Source: Modicisalibacter radicis (lineage in GTDB: Bacteria; Pseudomonadota; Gammaproteobacteria; Pseudomonadales; Halomonadaceae). From it: a stretch of DNA of 64,000 bases. Both the position numbers and the translations under genes were made by a program. Numbering within the stretch: position 1 is the stretch's first letter; each line of letters begins with the position of its first letter. The notes beneath the pieces were generated by a model. The model was not told the origin of the DNA and ran no database searches. It saw nothing but the letters and a program-made list of their open reading frames with translations. Shown here one piece after another: positions 1-6,774 of the stretch. The stretch is from the NCBI RefSeq assembly GCF_900961225.1, contig NZ_CAAHFN010000055.1:1-64000 (forward strand), given 5' to 3'.

Positions 1-70
1 ACTCGACCGCCTTCACCTTGAACTCAGTGCTGTAACGTTGTGTCTTCTTCCCCGTGATGATTGCGGGCAT
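1..70 (-). CDS. IS3-family transposase OrfA, N-terminal fragment cut by window edge
   Basis: The minus-strand ATG at 70 opens a frame reading MPAIITGKKTQRYSTEFKVK, the characteristic beginning of an IS3-family OrfA (a helix-turn-helix protein that binds the IS ends). A purine-rich ribosome site (GGAGGAG) lies 9-15 bases upstream. Only about 23 residues are visible, so the subgroup cannot be named. Confidence 0.6.
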   Translation of the reverse strand, partial: MPAIITGKKTQRYSTEFKVKAVE

Positions 71-127
71 CGGTTTTCTCCTCCGTGGGAGTTATCGATG
101 CGTGTCCACTAAACCGGGGGAGGTCCA
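1..127 (-). mobile_element. End of an IS3-family insertion sequence (continues past left edge)
   Basis: Read on the minus strand, the sequence from 127 starts TGGACCTCCCCCGGTTTAG, an IS3-like terminal sequence, and is followed after about 55 bases by the transposase start. The element must extend beyond the left edge of the window. It sits directly beside the leftmost copy of the integrase terminator/tRNA-end repeat, so it probably inserted into the 3' end of another integrase gene belonging to an element further left. The exact outer boundary and target duplication cannot be fixed because the other end is missing. Confidence 0.6.
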
Positions 128-134
128 TACCCAC

Positions 135-162
135 AAAAAAGCCGCCCTGTTAGGCGGCTTTC
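135..162. terminator. Hairpin terminator, copy 1
   Basis: A GCCGCC/GGCGGC stem with a six-base loop is flanked by A6 on the left and TTTC on the right, so it can terminate in both directions. The same structure follows the truncated integrase (8548-8577) and the intact integrase (20642-20670). This copy is therefore probably the tail of a third integrase gene whose body lies outside the window or was destroyed by the IS. Confidence 0.7.
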
Positions 163-243
163 TAAATTCTGCAAACGCTTGATATTGCTGCGCTTAAAAT
201 GGTGCTGGCACCAGGAGTCGAACCCGGGACCTACTGATTACAA
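135..243. repeat. att repeat 1: integrase terminator plus partial tRNA-Thr 3' end
   Basis: This stretch is nearly identical to 8548-8657 and 20642-20752. From 200 to 243 it holds the 3' 44 bases of tRNA-Thr, including CCA, the T arm and part of the anticodon arm (minus strand), and then diverges after TTACAA. It lacks the tRNA 5' half, so it is an attachment-site duplication and not a functional tRNA. It marks the left boundary of element 1. Confidence 0.85.
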
Positions 244-404
244 ATCTAAAAAACCTTCCAATAATATCAATAACTTAATCGACAAAAACCTACGTAAACC
301 AACATCCCAAAAAATGAAAAATCAATAGACTACGTTGATAGGCTACACAGCTTTTAAACAAAACCAGAGAAGCTCACAATGTTTCCCCCGATCTTAAGGC
401 TAGG
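244..404. other. AT-rich gene-free stretch inside the left att of element 1
   Basis: About 160 bases of markedly AT-rich DNA lie between the tRNA remnant and the first cargo gene. No reading frame, convincing hairpin or repeat was seen. It corresponds in position to 8658-8890 in element 2. Confidence 0.5.
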
Positions 405-701
405 CTAGGAAATATTAAAAACCACCCTACCGCAGTGGGGGCAATTCACACTATGAACATTTACCATCCCTGCACCACCTGCCTGCGCATCGTCATCTGT
501 ACCAGAAACCCCCTGGCCTCGAAAAATATTCTTCATCCCACCTAATAAATACATCTCCTTCTCCAACCTCGAATAGGCGTTAAAGAACTTTTTACTCTCC
601 CTCATGCTCTGTATACTTTCTTCTGCAAGCGCTTTATTTAACCGCTTCAGTTCTGAAGCAGCCCTTTCCAGCAATTCTTCCAACGCCTCTTCACTTTTCA
701 T
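405..701 (-). CDS. Hypothetical protein with coiled coil and C-terminal CxxC
   Basis: This 98-residue protein has an N-terminal half of charged heptad-like helix (residues about 3-50) and a Gly-rich linker. Near the C-terminus is a single zinc-ribbon-like knuckle, CPHCGR. The ATG at 701 is chosen because GAGG (709-712 read on the minus strand) lies about seven bases upstream; a GTG two codons earlier overlaps that site. It follows the membrane-protein gene 711-1046 after about nine bases, so the two probably form an operon. The frame is AT-rich relative to the host, suggesting transfer. I do not recognise the family. One CxxC would need a partner subunit to bind zinc. Confidence 0.6.
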   Translation of the reverse strand: MKSEEALEELLERAASELKRLNKALAEESIQSMRESKKFFNAYSRLEKEMYLLGGMKNIFRGQGVSGTDDDAQAGGAGMVNVHSVNCPHCGRVVFNIS

Positions 702-710
702 GAACACACC

Positions 711-1046
711 TCAAATATTAATCACAAAAAACGCCACTATACCTATCATTCCTACCAGAAAACCGCCAATTGCGCTCGAGAGAACAACAATGCCTAACCC
801 GGGATGAGTTTGAGCTGACAAGTCAGCTTCATTCAGGACGTCACTCGATAAAAGCACCATCACCAACCCTGAGGCAATCACTGATATCACTAAAGAAATG
901 AGGGAAACTATTACAACCCATGGGTGACATGGGGCAATAAAGACATCCTTCATAAACGCAACTATCACTAGTATAGCGCTACTGCTTAATGTGGCAATAC
1001 TCTTGAATGACTCAACCAACAACCTCTTTCCTTCGACTTGAGACAT
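711..1046 (-). CDS. Hypothetical small membrane protein (three predicted TM helices)
   Basis: This 111-residue protein begins MSQVEGKRLLVESFKSI. It has hydrophobic segments at about residues 20-34, 43-67 and 85-110, with a short charged loop between the second and third. The start at 1046 is preceded by GGAGAGAG; the upstream GTG extension lacks such a site. It is the first gene of a two-gene minus-strand cassette just inside the left attachment repeat of element 1, a usual position for lysogenic-conversion or exclusion genes in integrated phages. No family was recognised, and function is unknown. Confidence 0.6.
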   Translation of the reverse strand: MSQVEGKRLLVESFKSIATLSSSAILVIVAFMKDVFIAPCHPWVVIVSLISLVISVIASGLVMVLLSSDVLNEADLSAQTHPGLGIVVLSSAIGGFLVGMIGIVAFFVINI

Positions 1047-1493
1047 AACTCTCTCCGAAGCTAGAGGCAGCAAGTGCCTCAAGGCATACTTATAGAAATG
1101 TTAGTCAAACTCCACACTCCCTACCAACAAGAACCACCAAACCTCTAAAAAACAAACCTGAAAAAATTATCGCATTAAAGATAAATAGTGAAATAGTTTA
1201 CCTCCAATAACACTTCATAACATTGCAGCCTTGGATAAGGCTTTTCACAAGCAAGGAAAGCGCTCAAAACTGCATCGATCCGCATAAAAATCCAACCCGT
1301 TAAAACCGCCGCGAGCCCTAGTAGTGGCGCGGCCTGGCGCCAGATGCAACGTTGCATCATTTCCGACCCATTTAGCCCGCAGGCGGGGCGGGGAGTCGAC
1401 GGCGCGGCGGCGGTGCTGGCTAGGGCGAGCTGGCGTGAGCAATGACGGCCAGCCCTGAATAAAAAGGCCGCCCCACCGGGCGACTGCCTGAAC
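1047..1493. other. 447-base intergenic region with possible cos-site remnant
   Basis: The right half, about 1083-1230, is AT-rich and presumably holds the promoter of the 711-1046 gene, but no clear hexamer pair was found. From about 1300 it becomes GC-rich. At 1382-1400 it reads GGCGGGGCGGGGAGTCGAC, which resembles the 19-base P2/186-type cohesive end as I recall it. It lies downstream of the portal gene, where P2-like phages carry cos. Short minus-strand frames here lack family features and are taken as chance. Confidence 0.4.
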
Positions 1494-1790
1494 TCAGAAA
1501 TGCCTCTCGAACAGGACGAGGTGGCATCTCGCCGCGATGCATCCGTGGAACCAAAACGCCACGCCCAGCATCCCGAAGAGCCCCCACATGGCGAGCGCCA
1601 TGAGAGTGATTCCCGCATCGTTTGTTGCCTGAATCAGATCACCAAGCACGGCTTTGATGATCAGTCCCCAGTACCCCGCGACGCAGAACGAGACGCTTCC
1701 CAACATGGCCAGTGCCCATGAAGACCATTGCGGCAACGGCGCCCGACGGGCCTCCACCCAGTCCCGAACCATCCGCAAGAAAATAGACAT
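1494..1790 (-). CDS. Hypothetical small membrane protein next to phage portal gene
   Basis: This 98-residue protein starts MSIFLRMVRDWVEARRA and carries two long hydrophobic segments (about residues 27-48 and 57-78), followed by a short C-terminal tail with His/Cys residues. The ATG at 1790 has GGAGGGG about six bases upstream, so I prefer it to the much longer frame reaching 1949. It lies downstream of the portal gene on the same strand. Size and topology would fit a holin-like or superinfection-immunity protein, but no family match was recognised. Confidence 0.55.
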   Translation of the reverse strand: MSIFLRMVRDWVEARRAPLPQWSSWALAMLGSVSFCVAGYWGLIIKAVLGDLIQATNDAGITLMALAMWGLFGMLGVAFWFHGCIAARCHLVLFERHF

Positions 1791-1951
1791 ACCCACCCCT
1801 CCAGTTGTAAATGGTCCCGTCACCCTATCAGCGCGCCGTTGCCAGTGGTTCGGTGTAATTGCCGTTTCCGCGCAATTACAGCTACGCGACGACGACAGCG
1901 TCCGAGCACGAAAAGCCGCCTCGGTGGGCGGCTTGATCAATCGGGCCATTA

Positions 1952-3031
1952 TCAGGCGAGCGGCGGCGACTCCTCCTTCGCGTTTCCCAGTTCATACGGG
2001 CGGAACCGGACCACCTCCTCCCCAACGATGTCATTGATCTCGAGGAACACCGCCTGGAGCGGTTCCAGCTCGTTGTTGACGAACACCCGCGCCGCTTTCT
2101 CGACGTCGCCGAAGCCGCCGACGTTGTCTGGCATCACGCCCATGAGCTGCGGTGGCACCCGGTGGCCGGCGAGCGCGTCGTCGCGGGTGGTCTTCTTGAT
2201 GCCGGCGAACTCGTCCTTGGCGGCGACCTCGCTCAGCGGGATCACCTGGATGCCATCCTTCTTGCCGTCCGGCGAGTGCATGAACAGGTTGCGGAAGTTG
2301 CCCATGCCGCGCGAATCCTTGAGCGCCTCGCGCATGGCGTCGACGTCTTCCTGGTTCACGTTCGGGTCGCTCACGTACATGATGAACCCGGCATGCGATC
2401 CGTTGAGGTAGTAGCGGCGCCGGAACAGCGTGGCGTTCTCGTTGAGCAGGATCGACTGCAGCGCGCCGAGGTAGTCCGGCACGCCGTAGATCTCCTGGTT
2501 GATGTCCGGCTCGAGCAGGTGGATGACCGAGCCGCGCTCGAACTCCACCGGCTGCCGCCAGTCGTAGGTCCACCAGTATTGCCCCGCTTCCACGCCACGC
2601 CGCGTGTAGCGCGCCTGTGCCGGACGAATCTCGAGCAGTCGGCCCAGCCGGCCGAACACCTGCTCGGCGTAGGCATTGCCGAAGATCAGGTAATCGTTGA
2701 CCAGCGACCGGAATGCCTGGCGGCTCAACAGCGGATGCGGAATGAACGACCGGCTCAGAATGTTGCGCTTCACCTGCAGCGACGAGCCGTGGTGCGCCGT
2801 CGCCCGGTACGTCTTGGCCAGCGCCGGGAGATCGATGGGCGGCTCGTACCAGCGCGAGCCCAGCATCCAGCAGCCGGTATACAGAAAGTCCTGCATGTCG
2901 ATGACCGGCATCGGCTCGCCGAACGTGAAGGCCTGGGCCCGCGAAGTACAACGCGCGCTCGAGCAGGCCCAGCGCGACGCCACCGCGCGCGGCCGCTCGT
3001 CGATGTGGGACCGGGAGTGATCACGATTCAC
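1952..3031 (-). CDS. P2-type phage portal protein (gpQ-like)
   Basis: It forms the dodecameric portal ring at the prohead vertex through which terminase packages DNA. The protein follows P2 gpQ closely: AFTFGEPMPVID near residue 34, RWYEPPIDLPALAKTYRA, VKRNILSRSFIPHPLLS, FGNAYAEQ, YTRRGVEAGQYWWT, HLLEPDINQEIYGVPDYL, RRRYYLNGSHAGFIMYVSD and VIPLSEVAAKDEF. At 359 residues it is about full length, and the C-terminus looks complete. The first 33 residues read from the GTG at 3031 do not resemble the family and overlap the stop of the upstream membrane gene, so the true start may have been lost at a rearrangement junction. The terminase gene that normally lies divergently upstream is absent. Confidence 0.9.
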   Translation of the reverse strand: MNRDHSRSHIDERPRAVASRWACSSARCTSRAQAFTFGEPMPVIDMQDFLYTGCWMLGSRWYEPPIDLPALAKTYRATAHHGSSLQVKRNILSRSFIPHPLLSRQAFRSLVNDYLIFGNAYAEQVFGRLGRLLEIRPAQARYTRRGVEAGQYWWTYDWRQPVEFERGSVIHLLEPDINQEIYGVPDYLGALQSILLNENATLFRRRYYLNGSHAGFIMYVSDPNVNQEDVDAMREALKDSRGMGNFRNLFMHSPDGKKDGIQVIPLSEVAAKDEFAGIKKTTRDDALAGHRVPPQLMGVMPDNVGGFGDVEKAARVFVNNELEPLQAVFLEINDIVGEEVVRFRPYELGNAKEESPPLA

Positions 3032-3202
3032 GGGCCGAGGATGAAACCGGCTGAGCTGGCTTATGAGTCAGAAAGGCGATCAACCAACTCGCCTTTCTAT
3101 CCAGGCCAGGCTCCACGTGAAGAATCGCAAGAACACAAAACCACATTGTCAGGAAGGCGGACGAAAAGATGGCCAACAGACACCAGGCAATGAACTGCCC
3201 TT
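3021..3202 (-). pseudogene. 3' part of a membrane-protein gene split by an IS3 element
   Basis: This stretch encodes the last 60 or so residues (reading IAWCLLAIFSSAFLTMWF, then LDRKASWLIAFLTHK, ending SSARES) of a gene whose 5' part is at 4471-4837. Removing the IS at 3203-4470 together with one copy of its 3-base duplication rejoins both parts in frame into a 181-codon gene. The stop overlaps the GTG used for the portal frame. It contains one strong hydrophobic segment. Confidence 0.75.
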
Positions 3203-3267
3203 TGAAGTGGACCCCGAAATTCGGACCAGGCGCTAAGCTCTGATCATTCCGACAGGAGGACCTGATC

Positions 3268-3582
3268 ATGAGCAGGAAACGCAGGCAATACAGCGCCGAC
3301 TTCAAGGCCAAGGTGGCCCTCGCCGCCCTCAAGGGCGACGAGACCACTTCGGAAATCGCTGCCCGCTTCGAGATCCATCCGACTATGGTGAGCCAGTGGA
3401 AGCGCGAGTTGCTGGACAACGCCACCGGGATTTTCGAGGGCAAGGGCGACGGCAAGGCAGCCCAGAAGACCCAGGAGGAGATCGACACGCTCTACCGTGA
3501 GATCGGCAAGCTGACGGTGGAACGCGATTTTTATCACGCAGGCTCGATCGTTGAGCCGGGTCCAGCGCCTGGCACTGGTTGA
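3268..3582 (+). CDS. IS3-family transposase OrfA
   Basis: This 104-residue protein has an N-terminal helix-turn-helix (MSRKRRQYSADFKAKVALAA, then SEIAARFEIHPTMVSQWKRE) that binds the IS ends. A leucine-zipper-like region follows (ALYREIGKLTVERDF type). GACAGGAGG precedes the ATG. After ERDF the frame runs into a non-family tail (YHAGSIVEPG...). The -1 frame over the same bases gives LSRRLDR and a stop overlapping the OrfB start, which looks like the usual OrfA ending. One T may have been lost from the T5 run at about 3529-3533. Confidence 0.85.
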   Translation: MSRKRRQYSADFKAKVALAALKGDETTSEIAARFEIHPTMVSQWKRELLDNATGIFEGKGDGKAAQKTQEEIDTLYREIGKLTVERDFYHAGSIVEPGPAPGTG

Positions 3583-4402
3583 GCCGCAGGCGCCCGACAT
3601 GAGCCTCCGACGCCAGTGCCAGTTGCTCGGTATCAGTCGCTCCTCGGTGTACTACCGGCGCAAGGCCCTGGGGAGCTACGATCTGCAGCTGATGCGCCTG
3701 ATCGACGAGGAACACCTGCGCACGCCGGTCTATGGTTCTCGGAGGATGACGGTCCATCTCAACCGCCTGGGCCACCCGGTGAACCGCAAGCGCGTCCAGC
3801 GACTGATGCGCCAGATGGGGCTACAAGCGGTGTATCCCAAGCCGTGCACCAGTCGCCCCCGGGAGGGGCATCGGATCTATCCTTACCTGCTGCGGGGGCG
3901 TGTCATCGACCGCCCCAATCAGGTGTGGGCGACCGATGTGACCTACATCCCACTGGCACGCGGGTTCATGTACCTGGTAGCCATCATGGACTGGTGCAGC
4001 CGTCGTGTGCTGGCCTGGCGAATATCGAACACCCTGGATGCGGACTTCTGCATCGACGCCCTGGAGGATGCCCTGGCGCGCCACGGACCGCCTGAGTTCT
4101 TCAACTCCGATCAAGGCTGCCAGTTCACCAGCCAGGCCTTCACCGAGGTGCTGGAGGCCCATGATGTTCGGATCAGCATGGACGGCAAGGGCTGTTATCA
4201 GGACAACATCTTCGTGGAGCGGCTCTGGCGCAGCGTGAAGTACGAGTGCGTCTACCTGAAGGCCTTCGAAGATGGCGCTCACCTGCGTGAGGAGCTGAAG
4301 CGTTACTTCACGTGGTTCAACAAGGAGCGGCCCCATCAGGGCCTGGACGATGCAACACCCGATGAGGTGTACTTCAATCAACCACTGATCCAGGCGGCCT
4401 GA
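3551..4402 (+). CDS. IS3-family transposase OrfB (DDE integrase domain)
   Basis: This 283-residue catalytic part has an HTH_21-like N-terminus (MSLRRQCQLLGISRSSVYYR) and the rve core with D-D-E residues in VWATDVTYIPL, FFNSDQGCQFTS and NIFVERLWRSVKYE. It also has the C-terminal WFNKERPHQGLDDATPDEVY signature. The track starts at a TTG. In this family OrfB is normally made as an OrfAB fusion by -1 frameshifting, so independent initiation is uncertain. All catalytic residues are present, but the OrfA frame anomaly may limit fusion transposase production. Confidence 0.9.
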   Translation: MSRVQRLALVEPQAPDMSLRRQCQLLGISRSSVYYRRKALGSYDLQLMRLIDEEHLRTPVYGSRRMTVHLNRLGHPVNRKRVQRLMRQMGLQAVYPKPCTSRPREGHRIYPYLLRGRVIDRPNQVWATDVTYIPLARGFMYLVAIMDWCSRRVLAWRISNTLDADFCIDALEDALARHGPPEFFNSDQGCQFTSQAFTEVLEAHDVRISMDGKGCYQDNIFVERLWRSVKYECVYLKAFEDGAHLREELKRYFTWFNKERPHQGLDDATPDEVYFNQPLIQAA

Positions 4403-4470
4403 CGCCTGATGACAAGGTAGTCAGAGCTTAGCTCGCCTGTCAGGTGGTCCAGTGAATGGGGTCCACTTCA

Positions 4471-4837
4471 CTTCGGCGGCGCTCAACTCGGCAGGTGCGA
4501 TGTCCTGTGGCGTCAAACTGGACGCATACGAGGCCACGATGAGTGCGAAGCCAGAAACGACCGAGCCCGCTACCGATTTCATGGAATGCCCCTTGCTGGC
4601 GACGACCCCGACGACGGCACCGATCATGAGTAGATACCCCTCGATATCCACCTTATGGATCGCCTCTATCAACGCCCGGTCGGAGACCCCCATTGGTTGA
4701 GTCCACTCAATGAGCTGTTGGAATCCATACAGCGCCGACATGAGAGGAATCCCGTAAAAAAACACGGTGTAGAAACTTCGTAACAGGTTGAACTCAACCC
4801 AGTCCCAAACTTGCTTGAGAGATTTTCCCATGCTCAT
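4471..4837 (-). pseudogene. 5' part of membrane-protein gene interrupted by the IS3 element
   Basis: It starts MSMGKSLKQVWDWVEFNLL at 4837 (or the second Met at 4831) and encodes about 120 residues with hydrophobic segments at about 19-42, 68-82 and 90-107. The IS cuts it after residues ...AELSAAE. The interrupted gene continues at 3202-3021 in the same frame once the IS is removed. Its 5' end abuts the gpU start on the other strand at 4830, a further sign of a deletion junction. Family not recognised. Confidence 0.7.
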
Positions 4838-5348
4838 GGCCCTTGGCATGTTCGTCTTCGAAACCCGCTCGGTACCCTACCAGCAACTGCAACGCCGCAC
4901 CGAGTGGCGCCACGCCTCCCAGTCGCGCGTCGGCGAGCGGCCGGCGTATCAGTTCGTCGGCGCCGGCACCGACACCATCACGCTCTCCGGCACCCTGCTG
5001 CTGGAATTCACCGGCGTGCGCGCCTACTGGAACGACCCGCGCGAGGCGAAACGCCAGGTCGTCATCGCCGGCGGTACCGAGAAACTCAAGGAGCTGCGCG
5101 CGGTCTCCGTCAGCGAGGCCGACGCCACGGATGCCGCGCGCTCCGAATGGCAGCGCATCCAGCGGCGCGCCGCCCTGTTCGAACTGACGCTGGCCCACGG
5201 TCGCGCCGATCTCGCCGCCGAGACGCCCGTGACCGTCGCCGGTTTCAAGCCCCCGATCGATGGCACCGACTGGCTGATCACCGACGTCGAGGACATCCTC
5301 GACGACAACGGCTACATCACCCGGATACGCTGTGAGGTGAAGGCGTAG
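4830..5348 (+). pseudogene. P2-like gpU-gpD tail gene fusion by internal deletion
   Basis: Residues 1 to about 62 (MLMALGMFVFETRSVPYQ, RRTEWRHASQSRVGERPA, QFVGAGTDTITLSGTLL) match the N-terminus of P2 tail protein gpU. From about residue 63 on, the sequence matches the C-terminal 110 residues of gpD (EWQRIQRRAALFELTLAHGR, TPVTVAGFKPPIDGTDWLI). In P2 the two genes are adjacent in the order U-D, so one in-frame deletion removing the rest of U and most of D explains the 172-residue open frame. Neither half is expected to work in tail assembly. The ATG at 4830 is the natural gpU start. Confidence 0.85.
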
Positions 5349-5382
5349 ATCTCCCGCCGTCAGCGCACGACCTGCCCAAAGC

Positions 5383-5440
5383 CATGCAGGGTTATTGGGG
5401 TTATGAAATACTTGCACAGCCATCAATGCAGGGTTACTAT
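5383..5440 (+). promoter_or_regulatory. Direct repeats upstream of hicA1, possible operator/promoter
   Basis: ATGCAGGGTTA occurs at 5383-5393 and again at 5426-5436. The second copy runs into a -10-like TACTATAAC about 30 bases before the toxin start. HicB-type antitoxins repress their own promoters through repeated sites, so this is a reasonable operator candidate; the assignment is inferred from position only. Confidence 0.4.
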
Positions 5441-5470
5441 AACTCCATATTCAACGGCAAGGAGCAGGAG

Positions 5471-5680
5471 GTGGACAGCAGAGCACTGATCAAGGAACTG
5501 AAGCGGGACGGCTGGGAGCTGGTCAGAGTCAACGGCAGCCATCACCACTTCAGACACCCCACCAAGCCCGGCACCGTCACGGTGCCTCATCCCAAGAAGG
5601 ATCTGAAAACGGCTTGGTCAAGGGAATCAGAAAAAGCGCCGGCCTCGCATGAGGCCGGACCCTGCTGCCCCAGTCACTGA
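5471..5680 (+). pseudogene. hicA: HicA-type mRNA interferase toxin, frameshifted near C-terminus
   Basis: From the GTG at 5471 (AAGGAG six bases upstream) it reads a typical double-stranded-RNA-binding-fold HicA: MDSRALIKELKRDGWELV, the catalytic-His strand NGSHHHFRHP, then TVTVPHPKKDLKT. After KT the frame departs from the family and runs on to 5680. Adding one G at about 5611 restores GLVKGIRKSAGLA followed by a stop at 5650-5652, the normal HicA ending. The toxin is therefore probably inactivated by a one-base deletion, while hicB behind it is intact. Confidence 0.8.
5639..5658. repeat. Perfect 8-bp inverted repeat at hicA/hicB junction
   Basis: CCGGCCTC-GCAT-GAGGCCGG forms a strong hairpin covering the original hicA stop codon. 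There is no T tract after it, so it is more likely to attenuate translation or processing between toxin and antitoxin than to act as a classical terminator. The role is inferred. Confidence 0.5.
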
Positions 5681-5693
5681 CGGAGATCGACCC

Positions 5694-6119
5694 ATGTTAT
5701 TTCCCATCGCGATCGAGCGTGGCGACGACGAACACGCCTATGGCGTTGCCGTGCCAGACCTACCCGGCTGCTTCTCGGCCGGCGACACGTTAGAAGAAGC
5801 GCTGGCCAACGTGCGCGAAGCCATCGAGGGCTGGCTCGAGGTCGCGGTCGAGCACGGCGATCCCATCCCCGAGGCGAAGACGGTCGAGAGCCACGTCGAC
5901 AATCCCGACTACGCCGGCTGGATCTGGGCGGTGGTCGACATCGACGTGACCCCGTACCTGGGCAAGAGCCACAAGATCAACGTCACGCTGCCCGACCTCC
6001 TGGTCAAACAGATCGACGACTTCGTGGCCCATAACACGGGCGACAAGACGCGCTCCGGCTTTCTCGCCCGTGTCGCCATGCAAGAGCTGGCACGCGCCCG
6101 GACAAAAAACGCGGACTGA
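5694..6119 (+). CDS. hicB: HicB-type antitoxin (first hicAB pair)
   Basis: This 141-residue protein has the HicB partial RNase-H-like fold: MLFPIAIERGDDEHAYGVAV, VPDLPGCFSAGDTLEEAL, and an Ala-rich helix ending in HGDPIPEAKTVESH. A C-terminal ribbon-helix-helix DNA-binding segment follows (INVTLPDLLVKQIDDFVAHN). The start at 5694 has GGAG eight bases upstream; the earlier ATG at 5649 would overlap the hairpin. It would neutralise HicA and repress the operon. With the neighbouring toxin frameshifted, it may persist as a solitary repressor or protect against related toxins. Confidence 0.88.
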   Translation: MLFPIAIERGDDEHAYGVAVPDLPGCFSAGDTLEEALANVREAIEGWLEVAVEHGDPIPEAKTVESHVDNPDYAGWIWAVVDIDVTPYLGKSHKINVTLPDLLVKQIDDFVAHNTGDKTRSGFLARVAMQELARARTKNAD

Positions 6120-6176
6120 GGCAGAAAGGGTTTAGGTTTAAACGATGGCACGCCCTGCGAGGCTTCCCGCCGCTGA

Positions 6177-6545
6177 TCACCACCCATACCGCCGCGCCTG
6201 ACTCACCACCACGCCCCGCAACAGGCTCTGCCGCGCCCGGATCGCCCCGCTCCGGTCGCGCGGCGGAATCAGCAACAGGCTCCCGCCAAGCCGAAACGCC
6301 TGATACAACCGCTGCTCCTCGTCACAATCCACGATCACCAGGTCGTCGTGCTGGGCGGTGCGCGCCTCGTCGACCACCAGCACGTCGCCTTCGATCAGCG
6401 GCCCATCGACGCCGGCGTCCTCGCCAATCTCCACCAGGTAGCAGCTCGGCGCGAACTGGCTGACGTCGTATCCATGCAGTGCCGGGTGGTCGATGCCCGC
6501 GACCAGCGGACCCAGGTAATTCACGATTATGCGTCTACTCTGCAA
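6177..6545 (-). CDS. UmuD/LexA-like S24 fold protein lacking catalytic Ser and Lys
   Basis: The region LVEIGEDAGVDGPLIEGDVL, VVDEARTAQHDDLVIVDCDE, then LYQAFRLGGSLLLIPP parallels the UmuD peptidase core. Where UmuD has G-D-S-M around the nucleophile, this protein has E-D-A-G; where UmuD has the general-base Lys in VKKL, it has LYQAF. It should therefore be unable to self-cleave. The start is uncertain: the TTG at 6545 gives 122 residues and a GTG at 6524 gives 115. A perfect SOS box lies about 100 bases upstream. No umuC follows on this strand; only a UmuC tail survives at 7415-7618 on the other strand. It is probably an SOS-induced accessory or remnant. Confidence 0.6.
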   Translation of the reverse strand: MQSRRIIVNYLGPLVAGIDHPALHGYDVSQFAPSCYLVEIGEDAGVDGPLIEGDVLVVDEARTAQHDDLVIVDCDEEQRLYQAFRLGGSLLLIPPRDRSGAIRARQSLLRGVVVSQARRYGW

Positions 6546-6642
6546 CCCCTTGTTTTTTCGGTTTTATCCGGCCGCGCGTTGAATGCCAAACCGGCCGGCG
6601 CATTACATTAGCATTTGCCTCTCGGCGCCGCTTCGCCGAACA

Positions 6643-6658
6643 CTGTATATGCAAACAG
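6643..6658. promoter_or_regulatory. SOS box (LexA operator)
   Basis: CTGTATATGCAAACAG matches the gammaproteobacterial LexA consensus CTGT-N8-ACAG exactly, in a C/A-flanked context. It lies about 100 bases upstream of the minus-strand UmuD-like gene and about 117 bases upstream of the plus-strand hicA2. Because LexA sites normally serve umuDC-type operons, I assign it to the UmuD-like gene. Confidence 0.7.
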
Positions 6659-6774
6659 CATTCGGCGTGAAGGCAATTGCCCTGCCACGGACTCGAATAC
6701 CCGTAGCGCCGAGATGGCCGGCTGACTCTCGGCACGGCTTGCAACGCGCCGAGTCTTGCGCAAAAATACACAAC

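Larger units (their letters stand above)
3203..4470 (+). mobile_element. Complete IS3-family insertion sequence, 1,268 bp
   Basis: Both ends begin TGAAGTGGACCCC in inverted orientation (3203-3215 and 4458-4470). The repeat continues imperfectly and shares GGACCA further in. The element is flanked by the 3-base direct repeat CTT at 3200-3202 and 4471-4473, the usual IS3-family target duplication, which points to a simple insertion. Two overlapping transposase frames fill the interior. The insertion lies inside a membrane-protein gene. Confidence 0.92.

Noticed and set aside
200..243. Possible extra tRNA genes at 200-243 and 8613-8657
   Set aside because: Only the 3' part of tRNA-Thr is present; the 5' acceptor strand and D arm are missing, so these are attachment repeats.
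1175..1618. Minus-strand frames between the portal-side genes and the att cassette
   Set aside because: Arg/Ser/Ala-rich translations overlapping a better-supported gene at 1494-1790; the region is more plausibly a phage cos/non-coding remnant.
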